From: JAHFUS01 sp035689115
GTDB taxonomy: Bacteria > Actinomycetota > Acidimicrobiia > Acidimicrobiales > GCA-2861595
Assembly: GCA_035689115.1 (NCBI GenBank)
Contig: DASSMA010000082.1
Location: 112,845 to 176,844, forward strand
DNA: 64,000 nucleotides
Direction of reading: 5' to 3'
Part shown: positions 41,697-50,874 of the stretch, in pieces
How the letters are laid out: every line of letters starts with the position of its first letter
Position numbering within the stretch: the stretch's first letter is position 1
Notes under the pieces: model-generated
Seen by the model: the letters and a program-made list of their open reading frames with translations, nothing else
Database searches by the model: none
What the model was told of the DNA's origin: nothing
Position numbers and translations under genes: made by a program

Positions 41697-44600
41697 ATGG
41701 AGCATGGCGATCCGGTGGGCGATGGCACCATCCAGATGACGATCCACCGGGCTGTCGACGATCTTTCGCGCTGGCTCCGGCTGGCCGCGTCGGTGCTGTA
41801 CACGGCGGCCGGCGACGAGGAGGCGTTCCAGGGCGCCCTGGACCTCGTCTGCACCCAGATCGGCTGGCCCCTCGGCCACGCCTTCCGCCGCAACGGCGAC
41901 GGCCACCTCGTGCCCGTCGGCGTCTGGCACGACGAGGACCCGGAGCGCCACGCCCTGTTCGTCGCCCGGTCGACCGAAACCAGCTTCGACCAGGGCGTGG
42001 GCCTGCCGGGGCGGGTGGCGGCCGATCACCGGCCGGCGTGGGTGCCCGACGTGCGCGTCGACGACAACTTCCCCCGGCGGGTGGAGGCGGCGGCGTGCGG
42101 GCTGGGCGCCGGTCTCGGCCTGCCCATCGTGGGCAACGACGGGCTGCTCGGGGTCCTCGAGTTCTTCTCCCACCAGCCGGCCGAGCCCGACCCGGCCCTG
42201 CTGGAGGTGCTGGCCCACGTGGGATTCCACCTGGGCGGGGTGCTCGACCGGGTGCGCGCCCAGGGAGCCCTGCGGCGCTCCGAGGAGCACCTCCGAAGCC
42301 TGGTCGAGTCGGTGCCCGACGCCCTGTTCCTCGTCGACGAGGCGGGCGTCGTCGTCCAGGCCAACGCCGAGGCCGAGCGGCTCACCGGCTACCCGCGGGC
42401 CGAGCTGGTCGGGCTGCCGGTCGAGCAGCTCGTGCCCGACGAGGCGCGCGCCCACCACGCCGAGAGCCGCCGTGGCTACGCCGCCCACCCCCGGCGCAGG
42501 GGGATGGGCGTGGGGCTGGAGCTGGTCCTCCGGCGCCGCGACGGCTCCCGGATCCCGGTCGAGATCGCCCTGTCGCCCCTCGACGGGTCGGTCACCGTCG
42601 CCTCGGCCCGCGACCTCACGGAGCGCCGGCGGGCCAAGGAGGCGCTCGACGCCAGCCGAGCCCGCCTCGAGGGCGCCGAGCGGTTGGGCGGCATCGGCTC
42701 GTGGACGTGGAACCTCGACGACGGCACGGTCGCCTGGTCCGCCGAGATGTGCCGGATCCTCGGCCTCGATCCTGAGGGCGAGCCCCCCAAGCTCGGGCGC
42801 TTCCTCGAGTTCGTGTACGCCGAGGACCGGGACCGGGTCCGGGCCGCCGTCGAAGGCGCCATCGGCGACCACGGCTCGTTCGAGCTGGAGCACCGCGTCG
42901 TGGTCCGGGGTGAAGTGCGGTGGCACTTCGCCATCGGGCGGGTCGTCGACACCGAGGGCGGTCCCGCACTGGAGGGCTACTGCCGGGACATCACCGTGCT
43001 GCGGGCGATCGAGGACCGCGGCAACCGGGCCCTCCAGGACCTCGACAGCCAGCACCGGGTGCTCGAGGGCATCGCACGCGGCGAGCGCCTCCGCGACACC
43101 CTCGACGTGCTGTGCCGCGACGTCGAGCGGACGTGCCCGGGGGCGATGTGCTCCGTGCTGCTGGCCGACGAGGAGGGCGCCACCCTGCACCACGCCGCCG
43201 CCCCCACGCTGCCGCCCGCCTTCTGCCGGCTGATCGACGGCCTCCCCATCGCCCCCGGATCGGGCGCCTGCGGGGAGGCGGCGTCGGGCGGGCACACCGT
43301 CGTCGTCCAGGACATCCTCGCCAACCCCCTCACCTCCAGCTTCGTGGAGCTCGCCCGCCGCTTCCTGCTCCGGGCCGTCTGGTCGCTGCCGCTGCTGTCG
43401 GCCGCCGGCGACGTCCTCGGCACCTTCGCCGTCTACCGGCGCAAGCCCTCGGTGCCCGACGAGGACGAGGTGCGGGTCGTGACCTCCGCCGGCCACCTGG
43501 CCGCCCTGGCCATCGAGCGGCACCTCGCCCAGGAGGCCCTCGCCCGGGCCGCCGACATCGACCCGCTCACCGGCCTGGCCAACCGGGCCCGCTTCCTGAG
43601 CCGCCTGGCCGCCCTGCTGGCCGGCGACGGCCCCCGCGTGGCGGTGATGTTCCTCGACCTCGACCGCTTCAAATGGATCAACGACAGCCTCGGCCATCCC
43701 GCCGGCGACCGGGTGCTGGTCGAGGTGGCGGCCCGGTTCGCCGCCGCCGTGTCCGACCACACCGTGGCCCGCTTCGGCGGCGACGAGTTCACCGTGCTGG
43801 TCGAGGACGCCACCGACGAGCGGCTGGCGACCGCCGCCGACGCCGTGCGGGCGGCCTTCGCCGAGCCGTTCGTCCTCGACGGCGGCGAGTTCTTCCTCTC
43901 CGTCTCGGTGGGCATCGCCCGCAACGACGGGGAGGTCGACGCCTACGGCCTGGTGCGCGACGCCGACGCCGCCATGTACGCCGCCAAGGACGCCGGCCGG
44001 GACCGCCACGTGGTTTTCGACGAGAGCCTGCGCCGGCGGGCCCTGGCCCGCGTCACCCTGGAGTCGGAGCTGCGCCGGGGCATCGAGCGCGACGAACTGG
44101 TGCCCCACTTCCAGCCCATCGCCGACCTCCGCACCGCCGCCTGGGCCGGCGCCGAGGCGCTGGTCCGCTGGCAGCACCCGGTCCACGGCCTCACCGGGCC
44201 CGACACCTTCATCCCCCTGGCCGAGGAGACCGGCCTGATCGTGCCCCTCGGCGGGCGGGTCCTCGAGGGCACCATCGCCAGGGCGGCGGGATGGGCGGCC
44301 GGGGGGTCAGACCTGCGGCTCGCCGTCAACGTCTCGGTGGTGCAGCTCTCCGATCCGATGCTGGCCCCGTTCGTCGGCCGCCTTCTCGAGCGCTACCAGC
44401 TGGACCCCGGGCGCCTCGTCCTCGAGGTCACCGAGTCGGCTCTCATGGAGCGGCTCGACGACGTGCAGGCGGCCGTCGAGGCGATCGCCGACCTGGGCGT
44501 GCGGCTGGTGATCGACGACTTCGGCACCGGCTACTCGTCCATCGCCCGGCTGCGCGACCTTCCCGTGGTGGGGGTCAAGATCGACCGCTCCCTCACCCTG

Positions 44601-44834
44601 CGGCTGGGCACCGGCTCGCCGTCGGGCGATCTCGACGTGGTGGCGGCCGTCACCGATCTGGCCCACGCCCTCGGGCTGTACGTGGTGGCCGAGGGGGTCG
44701 AGACGCCGGCCGGGCTCGACGCCATCCGCCGGCTGGGCTGCGACTTCGCCCAGGGCTTCCTCCTGGCCCGCCCCCTGCCCGCCGCCGAGCTGCCGGCCGC
44801 CCTGGCCCGGCCGGTGCCGATCCCGGAGGACTAG
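41697..44834 (+). CDS. Multi-sensor diguanylate cyclase/phosphodiesterase (GAF-PAS-PAS-GAF-GGDEF-EAL)
   Basis: A 1045-residue cytoplasmic protein with no TM. Order: GAF (~15-185), PAS (~195-310), PAS (~320-440), GAF (~455-605), GGDEF (~615-780) and EAL (~790-1035). The cyclase site is intact (RFGGDEF near 694) and the EAL site is intact (GAEALVRW, Glu820; DDFGTGYSS; VVAEGVET), so it may make and break c-di-GMP under control of the sensors. The inhibitory RxxD site is not obvious. ATG 41697 is chosen; TTG 41688 and GTG 41691 are also in frame. It follows the DisA_N-like gene by 126 nt. Confidence 0.93.
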   Translation: MEHGDPVGDGTIQMTIHRAVDDLSRWLRLAASVLYTAAGDEEAFQGALDLVCTQIGWPLGHAFRRNGDGHLVPVGVWHDEDPERHALFVARSTETSFDQGVGLPGRVAADHRPAWVPDVRVDDNFPRRVEAAACGLGAGLGLPIVGNDGLLGVLEFFSHQPAEPDPALLEVLAHVGFHLGGVLDRVRAQGALRRSEEHLRSLVESVPDALFLVDEAGVVVQANAEAERLTGYPRAELVGLPVEQLVPDEARAHHAESRRGYAAHPRRRGMGVGLELVLRRRDGSRIPVEIALSPLDGSVTVASARDLTERRRAKEALDASRARLEGAERLGGIGSWTWNLDDGTVAWSAEMCRILGLDPEGEPPKLGRFLEFVYAEDRDRVRAAVEGAIGDHGSFELEHRVVVRGEVRWHFAIGRVVDTEGGPALEGYCRDITVLRAIEDRGNRALQDLDSQHRVLEGIARGERLRDTLDVLCRDVERTCPGAMCSVLLADEEGATLHHAAAPTLPPAFCRLIDGLPIAPGSGACGEAASGGHTVVVQDILANPLTSSFVELARRFLLRAVWSLPLLSAAGDVLGTFAVYRRKPSVPDEDEVRVVTSAGHLAALAIERHLAQEALARAADIDPLTGLANRARFLSRLAALLAGDGPRVAVMFLDLDRFKWINDSLGHPAGDRVLVEVAARFAAAVSDHTVARFGGDEFTVLVEDATDERLATAADAVRAAFAEPFVLDGGEFFLSVSVGIARNDGEVDAYGLVRDADAAMYAAKDAGRDRHVVFDESLRRRALARVTLESELRRGIERDELVPHFQPIADLRTAAWAGAEALVRWQHPVHGLTGPDTFIPLAEETGLIVPLGGRVLEGTIARAAGWAAGGSDLRLAVNVSVVQLSDPMLAPFVGRLLERYQLDPGRLVLEVTESALMERLDDVQAAVEAIADLGVRLVIDDFGTGYSSIARLRDLPVVGVKIDRSLTLRLGTGSPSGDLDVVAAVTDLAHALGLYVVAEGVETPAGLDAIRRLGCDFAQGFLLARPLPAAELPAALARPVPIPED

Positions 44835-44882
44835 CGGCCTACGCTGCCCTTGCGCCGCCCGGCGCCCGAGAGGGGAGGACAC

Positions 44883-45485
44883 ATGTTCATCCAGATCATC
44901 ACGGGGAAGGTCGTCGACGCAGGGGGGCTGGCTCGCCAGATGGAGCGCTGGGAGATCGAGCTGCGGCCGGGTGCCGAGGGCTTCCTGGGCAGTACCGCCG
45001 GCGTCACCACCGACGGGCGGGGGTTCGTGGCGGCCCGCTTCGACTCCGAGGAGGCGGCCCGCCGCAACAGCGACCGGCCCGAGCAGTCGGCCTGGTGGGC
45101 GGAGACCGAGAAGATGCTCTCGGACGTCGTCTTCCGCGACAGCGAGGAGGTCGTCACCATGGGCGGCGGCGGTTCCGACCAGGCCCGCTTCGTCCAGGTG
45201 ATGCGCGGCCACGTCACCGACGCGGCGCGCATGGCCCAGCTGCGGGCCCGCATGGCCGAGTTCGAGGAGGCCATGGCCGCCCTGCGCCCCGACGTGCTGG
45301 GCGACGTGGTCGCCATCCACGGCGACGGCACCTTCACCGACATCGTGTACTTCACCTCAGAGGCGGAGGCGCGGGCCAACGAGGCCAAGGAGATGCCGGC
45401 CGAGGCCCAGGCCATGTTCGCCGAGTGGATGGAGGTCGCCCCCGTCGACGAGTACCTCGACCTCACCGACCCCAAATACAGCTGA
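44883..45485 (+). CDS. Tandem dimeric alpha/beta-barrel hypothetical protein
   Basis: A 200-residue protein built of two similar ~95-residue halves. FIQIITGKVVDAGGLARQM and RFVQVMRGHVTDAARMAQL begin each half; FVAARFDSEEAARRN and DIVYFTSEAEARANE lie at matching positions. This is the pattern of ABM/EthD-like barrels that normally dimerise; here two units are fused. GGGGAGG lies 4-5 nt before ATG 44883. No cofactor site is seen; function unknown. Confidence 0.8.
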   Translation: MFIQIITGKVVDAGGLARQMERWEIELRPGAEGFLGSTAGVTTDGRGFVAARFDSEEAARRNSDRPEQSAWWAETEKMLSDVVFRDSEEVVTMGGGGSDQARFVQVMRGHVTDAARMAQLRARMAEFEEAMAALRPDVLGDVVAIHGDGTFTDIVYFTSEAEARANEAKEMPAEAQAMFAEWMEVAPVDEYLDLTDPKYS

Positions 45486-45492
45486 AACGACC

Positions 45493-46047
45493 TCAGTCCC
45501 GCGTCAGCGGGTCGACCACACGCGCATAGCGGGTCCCCGTCAGCAGCCGGTAGACGCGCTCGGTGAGCTGGTGGCCCTCCCGCTCGTGGGCGGCGGCGAC
45601 GATCCCCTCGCCGAAGGCCCGGCGGATCCGCTCGAGGGCCTCCTGCTGCGCGGGGGTGGGCTCCGGGTCGGGCAGGTCGTCGGGGAACTGCTCCAGCTCG
45701 CCGGCGTCGAACCACAGGAACTGGCACTCGGCGCACACGTCCAGGGGGGCGGCACCGGTGTCCGCGGTGTCGCCCGGCTGGCCCTCCGGGACCTCGTCGG
45801 GGTCGTACGAGACGTCGAACTGCCCCATCGGCCGGCCGCACGACGGGCAGGCCCGGGGACCCGGCCCGGCGGCGCGCGCCTTCTGCCACAGTTGACTGAT
45901 CTCGTCCTCCTGGAGGCGGCCGTGGGCCTCGGTGACGGTCATGCCGGCACCGTGGCCGGCGGGACACACCCACGTGTCGAGCTGGCCGCTGGCGGTGAGC
46001 GTGAGCGGCCCGGAGCAGGTCGGGCAGGTCGCGGTGGGTGTGCTCAT
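45493..46047 (-). CDS. Zinc-ribbon (TFIIB-type) protein
   Basis: A 184-residue soluble protein with three pairs of cysteines: CPTCSGPL and WVCPAGHG at the N-terminus, CPSCGRPM near residue 70 and VCAECQFLWFDAGELEQF near 105. The CPxCxxPM ... CxxCxxxWFDxGEL pattern is the zf-TFIIB family of bacterial zinc proteins, of unknown function. The C-terminal part is helical and charged. ATG 46047 is chosen; an ATG six codons upstream is possible. Convergent with the tandem-barrel gene (7 nt between stops). Confidence 0.83.
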   Translation of the reverse strand: MSTPTATCPTCSGPLTLTASGQLDTWVCPAGHGAGMTVTEAHGRLQEDEISQLWQKARAAGPGPRACPSCGRPMGQFDVSYDPDEVPEGQPGDTADTGAAPLDVCAECQFLWFDAGELEQFPDDLPDPEPTPAQQEALERIRRAFGEGIVAAAHEREGHQLTERVYRLLTGTRYARVVDPLTRD

Positions 46048-46107
46048 GGACGGTGAGTCTCGCATGGGCGCGGTGACGTAACGAGCCGGAAACCGGGGGA
46101 TGTCAGG

Positions 46108-47700
46108 ATGGTCCCGGTGGGCGACCTGCTCGACGACTACGTGACCACCGGGTGGGACGAGATGTTCGACCACCTGGGCGAGCCGCGGCCGAGCTACCGC
46201 GCCCTCCACCAGTCCGTCCAGGTGCTGTCGGCCGGCGAGTTCCGCGACCGCTGCGCGGCACGCGACCGCGCCTTCATGGACCAGGGCATCACCTTCTCGC
46301 TGTCGGGCGAGGAGCGCCTCTTCCCGCTCGACCTGTTCCCGCGCGTCCTCTCGCCGGCCGAGTGGTCGACCATCGAGCGGGGGGTGGCCCAGCGGGTGCT
46401 CGCCCTGGAGGCGTTCCTCGCCGACGTCTACAGCGACGGGCAGATCTTCCGCGACGGTGTGATGCCCCGGCGCTGCGTCACCAGCGCCACCCACTTCCAC
46501 CGGGCGGCGTTCGGCGCCCAGCCCCCGAACGGCGTACGGGTCCACGTCGCCGGCATCGACCTGGTGCGGGGCGACGAGACGTTCCACGTGCTGGAGGACA
46601 ACGTCCGCACGCCGTCGGGCATCTCCTACGTCATCGAGAACCGGCGGGCCATGGCCCGGGTGTTCCCGGAGCTGTTCGCCAGCCACCGCGTGCGCCCGGT
46701 CGACGCCTACCCGGCCCGCCTGCTGGAGGCCCTGCGGGCGGCCGCCCCCGCCGGCCGGGCCGACCCCACCGTGGTGCTGCTCACGCCGGGCGTCTACAAC
46801 TCGGCGTACTTCGAGCACGCCTTCCTCGCCCGCCAGATGGGGCTGGAGCTGGTCGAGGGCCGCGACCTGGTGTGCCGGGAGAACGTCGTCCACATGCGCA
46901 GCACCGAAGGCGAGCAGCGCGTCGACGTGGTGTACCGCCGGGTCGACGACGAGTTCCTCGACCCGCTGCACTTCCGCAGCGACTCGCTCGTCGGGTGCCC
47001 GGGGATCCTGAACGCGGCCCGGGCCGGCAACGTCACCATCGCCAACGCGGTGGGCAACGGCGTGGCCGACGACAAGCTCGTCTACACCTACGTGCCGGCC
47101 ATGATCGAGTACTACCTGGGCGAGAAGGCGGTCCTGCCCAACGTCACCACCTACCGCCTGGAGGACCCCGAGCAGCTCCGCCACGCGCTGGCCCGCCTCG
47201 ACCAGCTGGTGCTCAAGCCGGTCGACGGGTCGGGTGGCTACGGCCTGGTGATCGGCCCGCAGGCGGGCGACGAGGAGCTGGCCGCCGCCCGGAAGGCGGT
47301 GCTCGAGGACCCCCGGCGCTGGATCGCCCAGGAGGTGGTCCAGCTGTCCACCTCCCCGACCCAGGTGGGCGACCGGCTCCGCCCCCGCCACGTCGACCTG
47401 CGCCCCTTCGCCGTGAACGACGGCGGCCGGGTGTGGGTGGTGCCGGGCGGGCTCACCCGCGTCGCCCTGCGGGAGGGCAGCCTGGTGGTGAACTCCAGCC
47501 AGGGCGGCGGGTCCAAGGACACCTGGGTGCTGGCCGGCGCCGGAGCCCGCACCCGGCCCGCCGCCGCGCCGGTCGGGGCGCAGGTCGCCGCCGTGGCGGT
47601 GGCCAGCCACGACGGCACCCGGCTGGACCCCGGGCCGGCCTACGCCCAGGTGGCCCAGCAGCAGCAGGAGCCCCAGCAGCAGCAGGGGCCGCTGTGCTGA
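46108..47700 (+). CDS. Circularly permuted ATP-grasp protein
   Basis: A 530-residue protein of the circularly permuted ATP-grasp type 2 family. Landmarks are FSLSGEERLFPLDLFPRVL, VLEDNVRTPSGISYVIENR, LLTPGVYNSAYFEHAFLARQMG, VYRRVDDEFLDPL, ANAVGNGVADDKLVYTYVP and QLVLKPVDGSGGYGLVIG. The family is always found with alpha-E and transglutaminase-like genes and is thought to form or modify a peptide bond; the product is unknown. The C-terminus is a Gln-rich tail ending in Cys. Overlaps the alpha-E gene by 7 nt. GGGGGA lies upstream of ATG 46108. Confidence 0.93.
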   Translation: MVPVGDLLDDYVTTGWDEMFDHLGEPRPSYRALHQSVQVLSAGEFRDRCAARDRAFMDQGITFSLSGEERLFPLDLFPRVLSPAEWSTIERGVAQRVLALEAFLADVYSDGQIFRDGVMPRRCVTSATHFHRAAFGAQPPNGVRVHVAGIDLVRGDETFHVLEDNVRTPSGISYVIENRRAMARVFPELFASHRVRPVDAYPARLLEALRAAAPAGRADPTVVLLTPGVYNSAYFEHAFLARQMGLELVEGRDLVCRENVVHMRSTEGEQRVDVVYRRVDDEFLDPLHFRSDSLVGCPGILNAARAGNVTIANAVGNGVADDKLVYTYVPAMIEYYLGEKAVLPNVTTYRLEDPEQLRHALARLDQLVLKPVDGSGGYGLVIGPQAGDEELAAARKAVLEDPRRWIAQEVVQLSTSPTQVGDRLRPRHVDLRPFAVNDGGRVWVVPGGLTRVALREGSLVVNSSQGGGSKDTWVLAGAGARTRPAAAPVGAQVAAVAVASHDGTRLDPGPAYAQVAQQQQEPQQQQGPLC

Positions 47701-48668
47701 GCCGCATCGCCGAGTCGCTCTACTGGGTCGGCCGCTACATGGAGCGGGCCGAGGACATGGCCCGCATCCTCGACGTCCATGTCCACCGCCTGCTGGAGGA
47801 CCCGGCGGTGGAGGAGGGCGTGGCGTGCGCCGCCCTGCTCGCGGCGATGGGCCTGGCGCCAGGCGACGGGGACGTCGACGTCGCCGAGGTGACGCGGGTG
47901 CTCGGCCTCGACCCCGACAGCCCGGCGTCGATCGTGCGGTGGGTCGGCAACGCCCACCAGAACGCCCGGGGCGCCCGGGACGCCATGTCGGCGGAGATGT
48001 GGGAGTGCCTCAACGCCACCCAGCACAGCCTCTCCGTCCAGGCCGAGCGGGCGCTGGAGGTCGGCCCCCACGCCTTCTTCCAGTACGTGAAGGAGCGGGC
48101 CGCCATCATGGCCGGACTGGCGGACGCCACCATGAGCCGCGACGACGGATGGCGGTTCCTCGTCCTCGGCCGCAGCCTGGAGCGGGTCGACATGACCACC
48201 AGGCTCCTGCTGGCCCGCTTCCGGGAGCCGTCGGGACCCGCCGGATGGACCACCACCCTGCGGTCGTGCTCGGCCCACGAGGCGTTCCTGCGCACGTACC
48301 GGCGGGGCGTCGAGCCGGCCCTGGTCGTCGAGTTCCTCGTCCTCGACCGGCTGTTCCCGCGCTCGTGCATCCACGCCCTCGGCGTGGCCGAGCAGTGCCT
48401 GGCCGAGCTCGACCCCGACGCCGGCCGGGTGGGCGTCGACGACGAGGCCCGCCGGCTGCTGGGCCGGGCCCGGACCCAGCTCGAGTTCCAGCGGGTGGGC
48501 GAGCTGCTGGGCGACCTCTCCGGCTACCTCCACCACCTCCAGGTGACGTGCGCCGAGGCCGGCGACGCGGTGGCCCGCCGGTTCTTCGCCCAGAGCGGGC
48601 TCCTGGCCTGGGCCCACGCCGCCGACGAGCCGGCGGGCTGGAGCGAACACCTCCGGGTGCAGCGGTGA
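47694..48668 (+). CDS. Alpha-E domain protein
   Basis: A 324-residue all-helical protein opening with LSRIAESLYWVGRYMERAEDMARIL, written in parts as ESLYWVGRYMERAE, the hallmark of the alpha-E family. Later blocks LVLGRSLERVDMTTRLLLARF and CIHALGVAEQCLAEL repeat the Arg/Glu-rich helix theme. It is the constant partner of the permuted ATP-grasp protein and probably acts with it as a complex. GTG 47694 lies 7 nt inside the ATP-grasp gene. Confidence 0.92.
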   Translation: MLSRIAESLYWVGRYMERAEDMARILDVHVHRLLEDPAVEEGVACAALLAAMGLAPGDGDVDVAEVTRVLGLDPDSPASIVRWVGNAHQNARGARDAMSAEMWECLNATQHSLSVQAERALEVGPHAFFQYVKERAAIMAGLADATMSRDDGWRFLVLGRSLERVDMTTRLLLARFREPSGPAGWTTTLRSCSAHEAFLRTYRRGVEPALVVEFLVLDRLFPRSCIHALGVAEQCLAELDPDAGRVGVDDEARRLLGRARTQLEFQRVGELLGDLSGYLHHLQVTCAEAGDAVARRFFAQSGLLAWAHAADEPAGWSEHLRVQR

Positions 48669-48670
48669 CC

Positions 48671-48800
48671 CTTCGCCTCGCAAGCGGAGCTTGCTCGGCG
48701 AGCTGGACATGCCGGCCTCCGGCCGGCGCTGAGGCTGCCGACCGGCTCCGCCGGCTCGGCAGCCGCCCTGTGGGGGGCTTCGCCCCCCACACCCCCCGTG
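48671..48800 (+). repeat. Structured multi-hairpin element, copy 2 (between alpha-E and transglutaminase genes)
   Basis: Same order of hairpins as copy 1: GCAAGC-GGA-GCTTGC (48680-48694), GCCGGC-CTCC-GGCCGGC, GCCGACCGGC-TCC-GCCGGCTCGGC (one bulge, 48737-48760) and GTGGGGGG-CTTCG-CCCCCCAC (48770-48790). In the last stem a C-G pair of copy 1 is a T-A pair here, and the second stem changes on both sides. It splits an otherwise tight three-gene set, so it may attenuate or terminate transcription before the transglutaminase. Confidence 0.65.
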
Positions 48801-48882
48801 CCACCAGCCGAACGAGGCCGCCTGCGGCGGCGGGGCCGGCCGCCGGCAATCAGTACCTCGCTACCGCCGGCGGGTGGGATCG

Positions 48883-49725
48883 GTGACCTGGCGCATCCAG
48901 ATCACCCACCACAGCGGCTACCGCTACCAGGGCGAGGTCAACTCGTCCTACAACGAGGCGCGCATCACCCCGCTGTCCACCGACCGCCAGGTGGTGCTCG
49001 ACGCGTCCGTCACCGTCGCCCCGGCGGCCACCGTCTTCCGGTACTGGGACTACTGGGGAACCCTGGTCGACGCCTTCGAGGTCCACCAGCCCCACACCGA
49101 GCTGGCAGTCACCGGAAGCTCGGTGGTGGAGACGTCGGAGCCCCAGCGCCACCCCGAGCGCGTCGGCTGGGACGTCCTGGCCGGCCGCGCCGTGGTCGAC
49201 GAGTACGCCGAGTACCTCACGCCCACCCGGTTCACGCCGGTCGACGAGGAGCTGGCCGACGCGGCGCGCCACCTGGTCGCCCGCCACGACCCGCTCGACG
49301 CCTGCCAGGCGGCCGTGGAGTGGGCCCGCTCCCGCCTGCGCTACGAGGCCGGCACCACCGACGCCTCGTCGTCCGGGCTCCAGGCCCTGCACCACGGCGT
49401 GGGGGTCTGCCAGGACTTCGCCCACGTCACCCTCGCCCTGCTGCGCGCCATGGGGATCCCCGGCCGCTACGTCTCCGGCTACCTCCATCCGGACCGCTCG
49501 GCCCCGGTGGGTGGCACCGTCACCGGCCAGAGCCACGCCTGGGTCGACGCCTGGGTCGGCGACTGGATGCCGCTCGACCCCACCAACGGCGACGCCGTGG
49601 GCGAGCGCCACGTGGTCGTGGGGCGGGCCCGCGACTACGCCGACGTCAGCCCCCTCCAGGGCATCTACCACGGCGGCCCGGCCGAGGCCCTGGTGGTGAA
49701 CGTCGAGCTCACCCGCCAGGCGTAG
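48883..49725 (+). CDS. Transglutaminase-like cysteine protease-fold protein
   Basis: A 280-residue protein with an N-terminal beta domain (ITHHSGYRYQGEVNSSYNEARITP) and a transglutaminase core. The triad is visible: Cys in GVGVCQDFAH, His in GQSHAWVDAWVGD and Asp in MPLDPTNG. This is the bacterial N-terminal-region type always linked to alpha-E and permuted ATP-grasp proteins, suggesting formation or cleavage of an unusual peptide or isopeptide. GTG 48883 is preferred (GGTGGG upstream) over GTG 48874. It is separated from the alpha-E gene by the structured repeat. Confidence 0.92.
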   Translation: MTWRIQITHHSGYRYQGEVNSSYNEARITPLSTDRQVVLDASVTVAPAATVFRYWDYWGTLVDAFEVHQPHTELAVTGSSVVETSEPQRHPERVGWDVLAGRAVVDEYAEYLTPTRFTPVDEELADAARHLVARHDPLDACQAAVEWARSRLRYEAGTTDASSSGLQALHHGVGVCQDFAHVTLALLRAMGIPGRYVSGYLHPDRSAPVGGTVTGQSHAWVDAWVGDWMPLDPTNGDAVGERHVVVGRARDYADVSPLQGIYHGGPAEALVVNVELTRQA

Positions 49726-49765
49726 GCCGCTTTGGCCCCCCGCCGCGGGAGCCTGTAGACCTGGG

Positions 49766-50143
49766 ATGGTGGCGACGTTCCTCTCCCCGGCCTGGTTCGA
49801 CCAGGTGAACGAGGCAGCCCGGGCCGACGGCGGGCTGCGGGCGGCCACCGCCGGCGCCCGGGTCACCGTCCAGCAGGTGGTCACCGGCGGGCCCGACGGC
49901 GACGTGCGCTACTGGCTCGAGCTCGACGACGGCGCCGTGCGGGTGGTGGCGGGCACCGCCCCGAGCCCCGACGCCACCGTCACCCAGTCCTGGGACACGG
50001 CGGCCGCCGTGCGCGCCGGCCGGCTCCGGATCGAGGAGGCGCTGGCCGCCGGGCACATCCGGCTGGCGGGCGACCTCGGCACCCTCGCCCGCCACCAGGG
50101 CGCCCTGCGGTCGGTGGCCGCCGCCGTCGGCGACGCCGCCTGA
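49766..50143 (+). CDS. SCP2 sterol-binding-domain protein
   Basis: A 125-residue single-domain protein with the SCP2-like pattern: FLSPAWFDQVNEAARA, central VVAGTAPSPDATVTQSWDTAAAVRAG (in parts PDATVTQSWDTAAAVRAG) and a C-terminal IRLAGDLGTLARHQGAL. SCP2 folds bind lipids or act as accessory domains. No membrane or export signal. Its stop overlaps the next ATG (TGATG). Confidence 0.82.
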   Translation: MVATFLSPAWFDQVNEAARADGGLRAATAGARVTVQQVVTGGPDGDVRYWLELDDGAVRVVAGTAPSPDATVTQSWDTAAAVRAGRLRIEEALAAGHIRLAGDLGTLARHQGALRSVAAAVGDAA

Positions 50144-50853
50144 TGCCCACCACCCGCCCGAAGGTGCCGGGCTGGCACCCCGACCCCGACGATCCGAGCT
50201 CGATCCGCCACTGGGACGGGAAGCGGTGGGGCCACGAGCGCCGGCCCCGCCCGTCGTGGGCGCCGCTCCCCCGCAGCGGCAGCCTGGGCGACGGCCCCGG
50301 CACCCCGCCGGCGGCGGGCGGCGGGTCGAACCGGCGCTGGTACCTGCTCGCCGGCGCCGCCCTGGTGCTGGCCATCGCCATGGTGAGCCTGCCCCTCTGG
50401 CTCACCTCGGGCACCGAGCCGCCGCAGCGCACCATCCAGGACGACGCCTTCGTGGAGCAGGCCGACGCCGCCTGCGCCGATGCCCTACCCGCCATAAAGA
50501 AGAGCCGCCCCAAGTCCAAGGAGGACACGGGCACGCCCGCCGCCTTCGCCGCCCGCATCGACGCAGCGGCCGGGTCGCTGGGCGACCTGGTGGCCAAGCT
50601 CCGCGCCATCCCCGTCCCCGAGGCCGACCGGGCCCATGTCGAGCCGTGGCTCACCGACTGGGACGAGTACATCGACGTCGGCCACCGCTACGCCGACGCG
50701 GTGCGCACCGGGAACCGCGAGCAGCGGGCCCAACTGGACACGAAGTCCCGGCTCCTCGAGCGGCGCATCTTCCTGTTCGCCAAGGGCAACGACATGCCCA
50801 ATTGCTTCCAGCTGTCCCAGTCGGACCCCGGGGCCGGCCAGCCGCCCATCTGA
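50143..50853 (+). CDS. DUF2510-containing single-TM hypothetical protein
   Basis: A 236-residue protein. Residues ~5-38 are a DUF2510 motif (PGWHPDPDDPSSIRHWDGKRW), a short Trp-rich region found near the N-terminus of many actinobacterial membrane proteins. A TM helix lies at ~68-88 (LLAGAALVLAIAMVSLPLWL). The external part has three Cys (ADAACADALP, MPNCFQL) and is helical. Coupled to the SCP2 gene. Function unknown. Confidence 0.78.
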   Translation: MPTTRPKVPGWHPDPDDPSSIRHWDGKRWGHERRPRPSWAPLPRSGSLGDGPGTPPAAGGGSNRRWYLLAGAALVLAIAMVSLPLWLTSGTEPPQRTIQDDAFVEQADAACADALPAIKKSRPKSKEDTGTPAAFAARIDAAAGSLGDLVAKLRAIPVPEADRAHVEPWLTDWDEYIDVGHRYADAVRTGNREQRAQLDTKSRLLERRIFLFAKGNDMPNCFQLSQSDPGAGQPPI

Positions 50854-50874
50854 GCCGCCGCACCAAACGGGCGC

